Of a stretch of 64,000 bases of DNA, positions 10,537 to 21,803 are shown piece by piece; positions within the stretch are counted from its first letter, which is position 1, and each line of letters opens with the position of its first letter. This stretch comes from Malachius bipustulatus (Eukaryota; Arthropoda; Insecta; Coleoptera; Melyridae): contig OU342639.1 of assembly GCA_910589415.1 (NCBI GenBank), positions 27,288,268 to 27,352,267 of the forward strand, written 5' to 3'. A program made the translations under genes and the position numbers. The notes under the pieces were generated by a model. The model ran no database searches. It saw only the letters and a program-made list of their open reading frames with translations, and was not told where the DNA came from.

Positions 10537-10940
10537 GGTAGTTATGGAGATGAGCGGCATGGGTACTGGGCAAAATGGCTTATACCATCGGATAGCTTGT
10601 GTCTCTAGGAGTATCAAGGTACCATTGAATTTTTGCGCCGGCAAGTAATAGTCGAGAAATAAGGCCTTAAAGTGTCATTACGTGTGTTTGTACATATACG
10701 CTCGACGGGAAGCACGCACTCAGAGTCGTGTGTCCGACGGAGTGCGGAGCTTCCTGTTCGAGCATATATGTACGAATATACGCGTATTAGGGCAAGGATG
10801 AAACTTTAAGGCCTTATTTCTCGACTATTACTTGCCGGCGCAAAAATTCAATGGTACCTTGATACTCCTAATAGACACAAGCTATCCGATAGTATAAGCC
10901 AAATCGCCCTATACCAATGCCGCTCATCTCCATAATGACC
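10537..10940. mobile_element. Merlin-like foldback MITE with 8-bp target duplication
   Basis: Ends GGTAGTTATGGAGATGAGCG and CGCTCATCTCCATAATGACC are inverted; arms of about 170 bp surround a 60-bp centre. A perfect 8-bp direct repeat GATGTTTC flanks it (10,529-10,536 and 10,941-10,948). GG termini with an 8-bp duplication fit Merlin. Non-coding, so assignment rests on ends only. Confidence 0.75.
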
Positions 10941-10948
10941 GATGTTTC

Positions 10949-12667
10949 TCCAGATTAAGCAGAAATGCAGTTTATTAACCCCTTCAACGTGCGAGATTTT
11001 TCACTTTGCTAATCACAGGATGGGGGGAATTTTTCTGACATAAAAAGGAACTAATTTTTCCTGAACTGGTCTCCTATGAGTCACATAGTACATCATATGC
11101 AATTTTTTTGTAGTTATAAGGGTTTGAAATTTTGGGTTCCAGTGGCGTGCAGAACAAGTGAAAAGGGATATAAAAATAATAAAAAAATATATATATTTAT
11201 AAATAAATGTGTATTCAAAGGCAAAGATTATTTATTAAATTTTTTTTGTCCCAGTGGCGTGCAGATATTATTTTTATTATTTTTAATCCTCTAAACGTAA
11301 TAAAATCATCTTATAATGTTGATGATTTGATGCAGTTAATTTATCTATTGAAATATATTTCTATTTATTGACTTATTACACCTTTTGACATTTTTAATCT
11401 CCAGTGGCGTCCAGAAGGGAATTTTTTTAATTTCTAAATTTGCATCAATACTGAACATAAGTGCTTAGTTTTTGGTTTTTTGGTTTACAAAAATTTTAAA
11501 ATCAATGAAAAACATTAGTCATGAAAATATATACACATATAACCAGTGGCGGGTCTAGTTTCGTAAAAATTGTAGAAAAAATTAAAATGTAAGACGATCA
11601 AAGCAAAAAAACTTCTAGATTTAAAACGTAAAAGAGGACTAACCTGCCAACACCTTCACCTAATACTTGCAGCTGGAAAATTGTCTTTTCAAAGGCGACA
11701 AAAGTATTTAATGAAAAAAAAAAACACAAAAAAAAATTTTCACAGTACATGGTAACACTGTTTCAACACATTGGTTGATATTCACAATTATTATTGTCCA
11801 CACACATGATTGGTATTCAACCAAACGCGCACGTAGCCATACTAAATTCAATTCAATAAAATATTTTACAACACAGGAAATGTTACAGGAAGTAATAATA
11901 CTTATATTTCATAAATAGATTTTACTCAAATTCAAGTATTTCCCATCAAAACATTTATAGTATTAGCTGACATCTATGGGAATAAGATTCAGAACATGAT
12001 CATTTGAATAGCATGCACGAAAATATCTGTAAACATACGTCTCTGGTATTGGAATCTGTAAATTAGTGAAATGTAGGTTTTGTTTCTAGCTTACAACCTT
12101 CGTTTCAATACAAGATGAAACGACATCTCGTGTTGAAAAATATACCATAAACTGTTCCCGAGATAAACGTTTCCTGTATAGTCTACATCCTGTTGCTATA
12201 GATCTACGTTGCAAGCAACAGCTAGCGCGCCACTGGTTTCAGACAGAAATACAGAAATCTGTTACTTCTTCAAAATTTAAAGCATTTTGTATAGATTTTT
12301 GTGCTGGAATGTCATCATATAGAGTACTGTCCTCTATCCTAACACAGAAAACTGCAATCTTTTAACTGGTAGCCATGTTAAGTGATAAAACGTCTTATGA
12401 CGTGTTCCCCATCCTGTGAGTGGTAACAAGGCACGTCATATGACGTGTTGCACGCTTAACCGGTTAAGATTCCTTGAAATATTCCACGAGAAATTCTTGA
12501 AAAATGATTAAATAATGTAAGTACCTACCTCTATTTGTCAATAATAGATCTTTTATTTTCAACATTTTTACATAAAACTAAGAAGGAATCGGTATAATCT
12601 TATACATACATAAGATTGGATGTATGCTCAACTACTACAGCAGCTGTCGCAGAGGTGGTGGGCAATA
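10949..12667. other. Non-coding stretch with repeated CCAGTGGCG motif
   Basis: No gene was found. CCAGTGGCGTGCAGA or close variants recur at about 11,138, 11,250, 11,400 and 11,541, separated by 110-150 bp, and TGCACGC-type words reappear near 12.2 kb. The motif resembles hAT-type transposon ends. Confidence 0.35.
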
Positions 12668-13574
12668 TACATGGTGTATCAGAGATGTTGGGCCAAACTT
12701 GAAGCGGTGGTTCCTCTCATAAATGTAAGTTAAAAAAATATAAGTTTCAGCTCAAAATGACGTTTCGTTTAAAGGATACAGGATGTCAAGGCTTAAAAAA
12801 ATATAACAGTTTTTAAGTCGTGTAAATTTAAACCAATTTTGATGAAACTTGACATGACAACAATAAACAAGCTAAAATCTGTAATTTGGCTATATCAGGT
12901 TTTGTAGATGTCTTCAAGTGGCGTAGATATTCAAGGTCGGAGACCCTTGTCCTTCCCTACATTTTACGCCACTGACTTTATTTCAAATACAAAAACGTTA
13001 CTCAATAGCCCATGCATTTTAGAACAAAAAAGTGTTCTTTAGTTTTTTTCATACGTTGTACCCTTGTTGAGGTATTTTATATTATGTCAGGTAATGTTGG
13101 GCTATTTACATTGCAAAATTATTAATTTCATCAAGAGTTATCTGACTAGAATTTTTATGCGTAATTTTATTTTAATGGCTTAGTGACATTGCCTGAGGAA
13201 ACCTAAAATATCTCGAAAACGGTACGTCGTATGGAAAAAAAACTATAGAATACATTTTTATTCTAAAATCCATGGGCTATTCAATAACGGTGTGTTTCTT
13301 GCAATAAATTCAGTGGCACAAAAAAGTATAATTTCCTGAGTAAAGTTCAAATATCTCAAAAACGGTGTGCCGTATGGAAAACATTTGAGGATACCTTTTG
13401 TTCTAAATTGTATGGATCATTGAATAACGGTTTTTAATTATATTTTTTTAATCTCTGACACCATGTATCTTTTAAACGAAACTTCATTTTGAGATTAAAT
13501 TTATTTTTTTAACTTACATTTATGAGAGGAACCACCCCTTCAAGTTTGGCCCAACATCTTTGATACACCCTGTA
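12668..13574. mobile_element. Foldback element with 150-bp arms
   Basis: Left arm TACATGGTGTATCAGAGATG...CTTGAAG and right arm CTTCAAG...CATCTTTGATACACCCTGTA are inverted over about 150 bp. The interior has a second imperfect inverted pair around GAACAAAAAAGTGTTC. No transposase. Confidence 0.8.
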
Positions 13575-15814
13575 GTGATTGTCGATCAAGGTGAACACAG
13601 CACATTGTTGCTGTGAGTGTTGCATGTTTGTTAGTCACGTACAACAATGTGCTTATAGTGTGTTACAATGTATTGTAATGCAATTATGCTGTTTCTTTTG
13701 AATTGTGCAATATTAATTGACTCCTCTTGACTTGAGCAATATCATGGAATGTGTAATGGGAGTGCACCAATAAGAAGGATATTATTATTTCAAAACTTCA
13801 CATGAACTATTAAAACACATTTCACAGAAGAATTAGCAGGACATTTAAAATAACACAAATTTATTAAAGAGAATGTTTTTTTTTAACATTTATTGAAAAA
13901 AATACTGCAATGAAAACATACCAAACTTCTTATCATGTACATAATACAATCTGAATTCAGAATGAAATACATAAGTACCTCGTGAATGAGCAAAATACTC
14001 TATCAATCGATAATAAAATAGCAACACTAGACATAAAAAAATAAAATAAAATATAACATACCAAAAACAAAAGCAAACGCTAAAATATTTTGAAATCACT
14101 AAATAGATAAAAATGTCCATGGTTGTCTCATCGACAGATAAGAGAAAGGGTTATAAATGTTATTAATAACTTTCTATACAATAGTACATTCTTCAACGAG
14201 CGGACAACACTCGCCGAAGTCTCGTAGGCAAGAAAGAATCGTCCAAGTGAATAATAGCCATCATTATCCGTTCGAGTCTAAAGTTATCAATAATAACTCA
14301 TTCTCTTACCTGCCTCTGACGAGAAAGTTAATTCATATACATACATAAACAGAGATATCTGTATCTGGTTGACATATATGTATACACAGATGGATCAACA
14401 ATAAACTAAACATGACATTTCTTCAAAATGCTTAGAAAATAACATAGCAAAACATAAAATTTATTTTTGTTGAGATCACCTGTACATATGGACTGTGAAC
14501 TTATTAATAATAAGGTCAGTAATATCCTCAATAGAACAAATCACTATTTCATTTCACATCAATACAGAATTATTAGGTTTTCGTTTCATCATGCACAGTT
14601 TTTTACATAATAATTACAATTCTAAAAATATTTATTTATAAATATTACTACAGAATATCCAACAATTTCTTTATTCTTTAATAGGTAAATACATTTTATT
14701 ATACAAAACTCAGTTTGTAAATGTGCAGTTAACATTTATTAATGGCATCTTAGTTAAAAAGAAAACAAACAAAGGAATAAAGAAACCCTACAATGCCAGA
14801 TACAGAGTTCCTCGGACTGTTGTATAAAGCAAAAAAAATCCTATCTGATTAGCGATTAAATAAAAAATGAATACTCTTCACTTCCACATCACAATAAAAC
14901 TAACACATATGTATCAACATTCTGAATCAAATCATAAAACTTCATCTTAACTGATATTCATTACCTAATATAAAATCGAGAACAAAATTTTATTAATTCT
15001 ACAAAATCTTTGGCTAATGCAAAGTGTGACAGTCTCATTTGCCACTGCCCGGTAATAAAGACTTCTAGTCTGTTACTGTAACAGTTACTTAAAAAATAAT
15101 TATTATAGGGACAATTAGACTTTCATCTACCGTCACTAAAAATTTAATACAAATCGACTAAATGTAGCACTTTCGCTGCAACACAAAGCCGTAGTTTTTG
15201 ATACTCATTCAAGTCATAGTTTGGTGTTGTTAAGTTGATGGTCTATGAATTGAAAGCCATCACTAATACAACTACTGCTTCTCGCTTTGAAAAAGACCGC
15301 ATCAAACAAGCAGATCCCTACATCTCTGAGGGAATAAATATCATTAAACTAAAAATTGTATTTGTATTCTTAGTAATTATTTTTACCGAAGAGGGGACCA
15401 AAGTTTCAATGAGGAGTATCGGTGTCAGTGTATTCTTGTAGGAAGTGCTGCTGTGGCTGGAGATCAGTTATATTCAAAATGCATTATTAATCTGAATTTT
15501 TAAAATGCTTCTTGCATAATATGAGAACAATCTAAAGACTCCCAATTTGCTTTTTCTGATTTCAAAACGCCTCTTCTGGATCTTTGGGAAATTGATGTCC
15601 CGACTCCCTCGATGAGCAAAGGGGCATAAGATGGCGTTTTAATAATGAAATGATGTAACACACAGATTTTTAAGATAATATCAACCCACATAATGTGTAA
15701 ACCCACAGTAAATCAATCATATTGCCGGCTCCACCAATAGCAGCGACCTACTGGTACTGTTCAGAATACTCCTCATTAGGATATTTGCATAACCTTTACA
15801 CAGTTCAGTCACAT
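13575..15814. other. Non-coding stretch
   Basis: AT-rich. Open frames here (such as 13,890-14,120 minus and 15,235-15,441 plus) lack recognisable domains or splice partners. Nothing could be supported up to the target site of the I-clade element. Confidence 0.4.
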
Positions 15815-16106
15815 AAGCATTTTCTTGACTTCGCGTTAAGCCTCCGTAAGGGTAAGACGTGCGATTTGATAGAGCAGTTGCGATAGTTTCAAACATCCAA
15901 TATCTTTATTACAATTTAATATACATTCTTTTGAATTGAAAGATTATAATCCGGTATAATTATAGTGCAAAATAAGTCATGTAAAAATAAATGTGATAGG
16001 AGTGGTAGGTACTAATCCATCCTCTGTCAGTTTAAACCCATCTCTCTGATTTTCTTCCAAGGTAAGATTAATCTAATTTTCATTCAGTAAGACAGTTTCA
16101 TAAATA

Positions 16107-16141
16107 ATGCCTGACCCCCCGGGGGGGGGGGTCCCCCACCA
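16107..16141 (+). other. C6G11 homopolymer junction near ORF1 start
   Basis: ATG at 16,107 is followed by a run of six C and eleven G. The frame downstream of the run stays open into ORF1, but the ATG is in a different frame. A one- or two-base error in this run would restore the start, so a sequencing or assembly error is as likely as a real mutation. Confidence 0.5.
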
Positions 16142-16231
16142 GGAGAGGGTAGAAGCAATAACGAGGGTGAAGCAAAATCTGAAAGAAAGACTCTAAAATA
16201 TGAAGCAACTGATAAAGGTCCTTATCAAGTT

Positions 16232-17497
16232 ATGATTGAATCTGACAAGGTTCTTAAAGATAAAAATAATCAACAAAGTGGTAATTTAAATTTGAGAAAT
16301 TTAAGTCATTTAAGTATAGCGAAAAAAATTTTAGAAATGAAATTAGATTCTGTTGGTAAATTAGAAAAAAAGGGGAGAAACAGGCTTTGCATTACTTTCA
16401 AAACAGCTGCTGCTGCTAATAATTTTATAAATAATGAATCTTTGCGAAACCAGGGCTTTTCTATGTTTATTCCTGCGAATCTGGTATCATGTAAGGGCAT
16501 TGTTAGATACGTAGACAAGACGATAGGAGATGAAGAGCTGTTGCAGTACTCTAGCGCAGGTAATGTTAAAATTATTAGTGTTAGGCGATTCAATCGCCGT
16601 ACGGCTGTTGAGGGTAAAGAAGGAGAATTTGAATATAAGCCTACAACTACAGTTCTATTTACCTTTTCAGGGCAAAGTATACCTCGATTTGTGGAAATAT
16701 ATAGACTTCCAATGCCAGTGGAGACATATATGATTCCAGTGGTACAGTGTTATAATTGTTTCCTATACGGTCACGTGAAAAAGAATTGCAATGGCAAAGA
16801 AAAATGTAAGGTATGCGGACTCACCGAGCCACACGACAACAAAGTCTGTGAGACGAGGTGCATACATTGCTCTTCAAAGACACACCAGTCGATAAGTAAG
16901 GCATGTCCCGAGTTGAACCGACAAAAACTTATTAGGGAAATAATGTCCCTGCAAAATTTATCACTCTTCGACGCCACTCAAAGAGTCCCAAAAAACACAA
17001 AAAATCCCCCGCTAATTAGCAAACCTGAAGACTTTCCCTTGATATCTGGTCAACGACCAGATGGACTTATATCTGTCTCACAGAGACGGAATTACTTAAC
17101 TAACCCCGAGAATACATACAGTAAGTTGGTGAGTAAGCGCAAGGCGATCTCTCCAATTGATCTCGAACCCAGCTCAAGTGCCAGAATATCACCTGGTTAT
17201 GACAGGAGGTCACATAATGAGTGCCTCTATTACCCTAACTCTAGACCGGCCCCAGGACCTACTTCATTAAAGATGACCATACCTAAACCAAGAGAGTCAT
17301 TACATGCAAATAAGAATGAAGAAACCACAGAGGAGGTTCAAAAACTCCTCAGTATGTTTAATAATTTGACCGTACCTCAGAAACAATTTGTTTTGTCCAA
17401 CATAAGTTACATTAATACCACTAGTAGGCCCATTGAATCGAATGACGCAAAAAACACGGATGCAGAAATGTCCTGTGAATCCGATATTTCGTACTAA
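16232..17497 (+). CDS. I-clade retrotransposon ORF1 (gag-like, zinc knuckles)
   Basis: 421 residues from the first in-frame ATG; the frame is open upstream to about 16,115, so the true start may be earlier. Residues about 172-225 hold three cysteine-rich knuckles: CYNCFLYGHVKKNC, CKVCG...HDNKVC and CIHCSSKTHQSISKAC. Such proteins bind element RNA and package it with ORF2. The C-terminal third is hydrophilic and Ser/Pro-rich. It overlaps ORF2 by 65 nt in another frame, suggesting termination-reinitiation or frameshift-coupled translation. Confidence 0.85.
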   Translation: MIESDKVLKDKNNQQSGNLNLRNLSHLSIAKKILEMKLDSVGKLEKKGRNRLCITFKTAAAANNFINNESLRNQGFSMFIPANLVSCKGIVRYVDKTIGDEELLQYSSAGNVKIISVRRFNRRTAVEGKEGEFEYKPTTTVLFTFSGQSIPRFVEIYRLPMPVETYMIPVVQCYNCFLYGHVKKNCNGKEKCKVCGLTEPHDNKVCETRCIHCSSKTHQSISKACPELNRQKLIREIMSLQNLSLFDATQRVPKNTKNPPLISKPEDFPLISGQRPDGLISVSQRRNYLTNPENTYSKLVSKRKAISPIDLEPSSSARISPGYDRRSHNECLYYPNSRPAPGPTSLKMTIPKPRESLHANKNEETTEEVQKLLSMFNNLTVPQKQFVLSNISYINTTSRPIESNDAKNTDAEMSCESDISY

Positions 17498-20400
17498 CAC
17501 CCTTTCTTACACCCCTCATATAAAAGTACTGCAGTGGAATATTTCCAGCTGCAGAAGTAAGAAAGATCACTTAATTTGGTTAATTAATGAACATCAACCT
17601 GATTTAATATTTTTAAATGAAACTTGGTTAAAACCCACGGATAATTTTACGGTGAGTGGCTTTAATTGTCTGAGACAAGATCGCGTCGATGGGTATGGTG
17701 GTATAATCACAATGATTAAAAAGAGGCAACCATTTAAGGTCATTACTACTAACAACGCACATCAACCTGGTCGTTGGCAGTCTATCGCCATACAGACACA
17801 TGGTATTACCTTTGTTAACATCTACAACCCCCCTGATACCAGACTAACATCCCAATTTTGGGAAAGTTATGTAGGATCTTGTGGAACCTCAGTTGTTGTG
17901 ATGGGAGACCTGAATGCGCATCACCCTTTGTGGGACACCACCCCTATAAACAGAAGTGGCAGGATTATTCAGTCCTCACTTGAGGAACTGGAGTTGGTTG
18001 TATTGAATGATGGAAGACCTACATTGGTTAGATCACCTGCATCCCAACACATAAGTGCAATAGATTTATCGATTGTTACCTCCAATCTGGCAACCACGGC
18101 ATCATGGACGGTGTGTGATGACCCAAGCACTAGCAACCACTATCCCACCCTATGTACAATAAATACATTTAACCAGCCGACACCCCCAAATCCATATACA
18201 CCTAGGAGAATATTTAAAAAAGCCAACTGGGAACTATATATGGACACTGTGTTAGAGAGGCTAACGGGAGAATCATCAGTAACATATGATTACCTGATGT
18301 CAGTCATTAATGATGGTGCAGAAATTGCAATTCCAAAATCGAAACCTCCCAAAAAGCCTAGAAGGATACCCGTTCCTTGGTGGGATGACGAATGCACTAG
18401 TGCTATGACGGAACGTAAGAACGCCATTAACAACTTTAAAAACAACTGTTCTATGGAGAATTTTTTGACAATGAAAAACACCATAGCAAGAACCCATAAA
18501 TTCCTCAAGAACAAAAAAAAAGATAAGTATAGAACTTTTTGTGCCACCCTAAATAGGGAAACTGGACTAACAAAAGCATGGAAATTTTTCAAAGCAATGT
18601 CAAGAGCTAGAAATAATTGTAGCGTTGTTCTACCATCGGCTCAGGTAGCTGTTGATATTCTAAATGCAATCTCAGTGTGCAATATACTACCAGACTTCCG
18701 ACTTAAGCCGCGAACGGAGAACTATGAGCCATTTAACATGAATGAGCTACAAATGGCATTAAATGGGAAAAAAGATACTGCAACTGGGATGGATCAGGTT
18801 TCCTACTCCATGCTAAGAAACCTCCCTGAAGCAGCGATGAATTCTCTCCTTTCTCTCTACAATCGTTACTTAGAAGGTAACGCTATTCCTCAAGAATGGA
18901 AAACTTACTTGATACACCCCATACTGAAAGCTGACAAAGATCCAAGCGCGGCTGATAGCTACAGACCAATAGCAATGTCTTCCTGCATAGGTAAGACACT
19001 GCAGTCAATGATAAAAAACAGAGTGGAATGGCAGATGGAAAACACTGGTATCTTACCGCAACTGCAGTCCGCTTTCCGTAAAGGTAGGTCGGTCACAGAT
19101 AATGTACTATATCTAACCACATATGTTCATCTGAGCTTCAGCAGGAATATGCACACGCTTGCAGTCTTCTTGGATTTAAAATCAGCTTTTGACAATGTAA
19201 ACATTTTCACATTGTACGAAATTCTCGTTGACGCAGGCTTCCCAATCTCACTCACCAACTTAATATTGAATTTGCTGACTGACAGACAGGTATATGTAAA
19301 GGATAATCAGGGCAATATCCATGGACCCGAAATTGCTACCCAAGGACTCCCGCAAGGATCATCGTTGAGTCCAATTCTATTTAATATATATTTAAATATA
19401 ATAAGAGACTTCCTACCTCAGGACGTTAGCATAGTGCAGTATGCGGATGATATATTGCTGCTATTTCGTGGTCAGAAGATCGCTGAAACAGTAGAAAGGA
19501 TTAATGGAGCTTTGATATTGTTAGAAGATTGGCTACAATCATTGAATTTAACGGTTTCACCATCTAAATCGGTAGCTGTGCTATTTACGAACAAGAGAGC
19601 ACGTAATACCGCTGGATATACAATCACAATGGCAGGAAGTATTATACCTTGGAAGGAACATGTCAGATATCTCGGAGTCATCTTTCAGGGTGACCTGTCC
19701 TGGTCAAGACATGTCGAACATATAAGCGGTAAAGCAGTCAGAGGGCTAAACCTTCTGAGAGCTTCGGCTGGAGTTTGGTGGGGAGCTGATCCCGTTATCC
19801 TGAAAACTATATATTGTGGCCTGGTGAGGTCGCATATAGATTATTGCTGCCAGATATTGAAACCAATCACTAAGCAACTGAGTAATAAACTGGACAGAAT
19901 CCAGTATCAAGCATTGCGAATTGTTCTGGGATGCATGAGATCGACTCCGACTAATGCACTGCTTTCTGAGGCTTCGGAACCCTCACTTGAACACAGACGG
20001 AGGTGGCTAGCAATGAAATACACCATTGGACTGAGGAAAATAATCAACCACCCACTTCATCAATTGATTTCTGACTTGGAAAAATATTGCGCTGAAGGAC
20101 TAGGATATTGGAGGAGAAGGGATCATCCTTATATTGTACATGCTTCCAGAGCTCTGAAAAGATACGAGCCACATTTAGTTCAGACTTCCACACCTGCCTG
20201 TTTCCTGATAGAGCTAGACATACAGTTGGAGAGATTACACTTCTACGAACCGGATTTTAGGAAAGACGAAGACAATGCGAAGGCTTTCCTGGAATACATC
20301 AACACTAATTGGCAAAATCACACAGCAATTTACACTGATGCTTCATTAAACCCAGAAGCAAAAAAAGTAGGCGTCGGCGTATGGATTCCCGAGATAGGAT

Positions 20401-21194
20401 ATAAATTAAAATTAAGATTGTCCTCCTTTACCCAGATATATACCGCGGAAATAATTGCCATAAACATTGCAGTTGAATATGCACTTAAAAATAACATAAA
20501 CAATGCTATCATATGCTCAGACTCTAGGAGTGCCCTACAGATGATATGTCAACAGAGCTATAAAAGTTCAACCTGTCAATTGTCGTTACTCACCAAGCGA
20601 CTGATCATTGAGTCGCGGCAAGCTGGACTGGGCATAGAACTGGTCTGGGTTCCAAGTCATACAAATATACAGGGCAATGAAATGGCTGATCAACTCGCTA
20701 AAGAGAGCTTGTCTCTCACCTCCTACGAAAAAATTAAAATAGATCCGGTCAACATTAACCCAATAGTCAGGCAATTGCTACAGTCTCAGTGGGAAAATGA
20801 ATGGAGAGAGTCATTTAATTTGAAGGGCAAATGGTATTATTCCATTCAGGAATATTTTCCTGAAAAAATGTGGTTTAAAAAATTTCCTTTTGTAAACCGC
20901 AGGCATATCAGCACAATTATACGAATGAGAACTAGCCATTGTCTAACTGGAAAACATAAACACAGAATTGGGGTGGCCGAGAATCCATATTGTGAATGTG
21001 GACAGATCGAGGATCTGGATCACATTTTCTTTGCTTGTCCTATTAACTTTCTGCAGGATTTTGATATATACAGAGAACTTGTTTCTTGTGGCATACCCTC
21101 TCCACTAAATATTAATACTGTCTTAGGATGTCTCACTTTTCAGACGTCAAGTATTTTAACAAGGTTTCTCCAAATTAATCATATCTTCTTATAA
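17433..21194 (+). CDS. I-clade retrotransposon ORF2 (endonuclease-RT-RNase H)
   Basis: 1,253 residues, uninterrupted. Residues about 30-250 form an apurinic-like endonuclease (LQWNISSCRSKKDHL, LNETWL, VVMGDLNAHHPLW). RT spans about 470-760 with SAFRKGRSVTDN, LDLKSAFDNV, GLPQGSSLSPILFN and the catalytic QYADD at about 669. RNase H lies at about 965-1110 (YTDAS, AEIIAIN, SDSRSAL, HTNIQGNEMAD). A Cys/His cluster follows (CECGQIEDLDHIFFACP). It nicks target DNA and reverse-transcribes the element RNA. All catalytic motifs are present, so it may be active. Confidence 0.93.
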   Translation: MNRMTQKTRMQKCPVNPIFRTNTLSYTPHIKVLQWNISSCRSKKDHLIWLINEHQPDLIFLNETWLKPTDNFTVSGFNCLRQDRVDGYGGIITMIKKRQPFKVITTNNAHQPGRWQSIAIQTHGITFVNIYNPPDTRLTSQFWESYVGSCGTSVVVMGDLNAHHPLWDTTPINRSGRIIQSSLEELELVVLNDGRPTLVRSPASQHISAIDLSIVTSNLATTASWTVCDDPSTSNHYPTLCTINTFNQPTPPNPYTPRRIFKKANWELYMDTVLERLTGESSVTYDYLMSVINDGAEIAIPKSKPPKKPRRIPVPWWDDECTSAMTERKNAINNFKNNCSMENFLTMKNTIARTHKFLKNKKKDKYRTFCATLNRETGLTKAWKFFKAMSRARNNCSVVLPSAQVAVDILNAISVCNILPDFRLKPRTENYEPFNMNELQMALNGKKDTATGMDQVSYSMLRNLPEAAMNSLLSLYNRYLEGNAIPQEWKTYLIHPILKADKDPSAADSYRPIAMSSCIGKTLQSMIKNRVEWQMENTGILPQLQSAFRKGRSVTDNVLYLTTYVHLSFSRNMHTLAVFLDLKSAFDNVNIFTLYEILVDAGFPISLTNLILNLLTDRQVYVKDNQGNIHGPEIATQGLPQGSSLSPILFNIYLNIIRDFLPQDVSIVQYADDILLLFRGQKIAETVERINGALILLEDWLQSLNLTVSPSKSVAVLFTNKRARNTAGYTITMAGSIIPWKEHVRYLGVIFQGDLSWSRHVEHISGKAVRGLNLLRASAGVWWGADPVILKTIYCGLVRSHIDYCCQILKPITKQLSNKLDRIQYQALRIVLGCMRSTPTNALLSEASEPSLEHRRRWLAMKYTIGLRKIINHPLHQLISDLEKYCAEGLGYWRRRDHPYIVHASRALKRYEPHLVQTSTPACFLIELDIQLERLHFYEPDFRKDEDNAKAFLEYINTNWQNHTAIYTDASLNPEAKKVGVGVWIPEIGYKLKLRLSSFTQIYTAEIIAINIAVEYALKNNINNAIICSDSRSALQMICQQSYKSSTCQLSLLTKRLIIESRQAGLGIELVWVPSHTNIQGNEMADQLAKESLSLTSYEKIKIDPVNINPIVRQLLQSQWENEWRESFNLKGKWYYSIQEYFPEKMWFKKFPFVNRRHISTIIRMRTSHCLTGKHKHRIGVAENPYCECGQIEDLDHIFFACPINFLQDFDIYRELVSCGIPSPLNINTVLGCLTFQTSSILTRFLQINHIFL

Positions 21195-21797
21195 TAATAG
21201 CAAATTATCCCTACTTTCAGATTTAACCCGTCCCAAATCCTGGGTGTTATCCGGAGGCAACTTTCGGGTGTGTAATGCTCTGCTGTTGCCCCAGAGAGAG
21301 AAGAGTCTATCCTGTGTTGTGTTGTCCATGGACTAACTCCTCTCAGATAATTGCAAATGGCACAAGACATCACTAATCGCAACACAAAAATGTCAAGTCA
21401 AGTTAGCACTTGACAGAGTGATACTTACTAGAAGCTGGCTATATGCACAAGGGTGCCCAAGCCATTAAAGAAGAAGAAGAAGAAGAAGCATTTTCTTGTA
21501 TACCTGTACCCAAGACGAGTCATATTAATAACACACTCCTCTTTTACAACTCCCACCGCACGAGTCTGAATCCCAGTCTTATGATAGATATTTGTGTTTG
21601 TTTAATTAGGATCATTTCTAAATTTAAAATTTGTCAATGGTCAAATAGTTTAATTCACGAAGCCAAAAACATACCATAAAAAAAGTTCAAACAGGTCCAA
21701 ACAAATATCCACGATAAGATTCGGATTCAAACACATACAACGGCAGCTGCAACCAGTCACATAGACTGTATGTATGTATAGTATACTCTAATGAACT

Positions 21798-21803
21798 TTT
21801 ATT
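21798..21803 (-). terminator. Candidate poly(A) signal of the large gene
   Basis: Plus-strand TTTATT gives AATAAA on the minus strand, about 970 nt beyond the stop at 22,769. It lies between the stop codon and the I-clade element, so the retrotransposon would be outside the transcript. Confidence 0.35.

Larger units (their letters stand above)
15828..21485 (+). mobile_element. Full-length I-clade non-LTR retrotransposon
   Basis: A 5.66-kb element with a 5' UTR, ORF1 (gag-like), overlapping ORF2 (endonuclease, reverse transcriptase, RNase H), 3' UTR and a (GAA)n tail. It is flanked by the direct repeat AAGCATTTTCTTG (15,815-15,827 and 21,486-21,498); the AAG may belong to the tail. An RNase H domain after RT and a simple-repeat tail place it in the I group. 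The flanking repeats show that it inserted with its 5' end complete, and ORF2 is intact, so it is probably young. A decayed minus-strand relative lies at 45.5-46.9 kb. Confidence 0.9.

Noticed and set aside
13890..14120. 76-residue hydrophobic minus-strand ORF
   Set aside because: Composition (Phe/Tyr/Leu) is what AT-rich non-coding DNA gives by chance; no promoter, splice partner or repeat association.
15235..15441. 68-residue plus-strand ORF before the I-clade element
   Set aside because: It lies outside the element's target duplication and has no recognisable motif or splice context.
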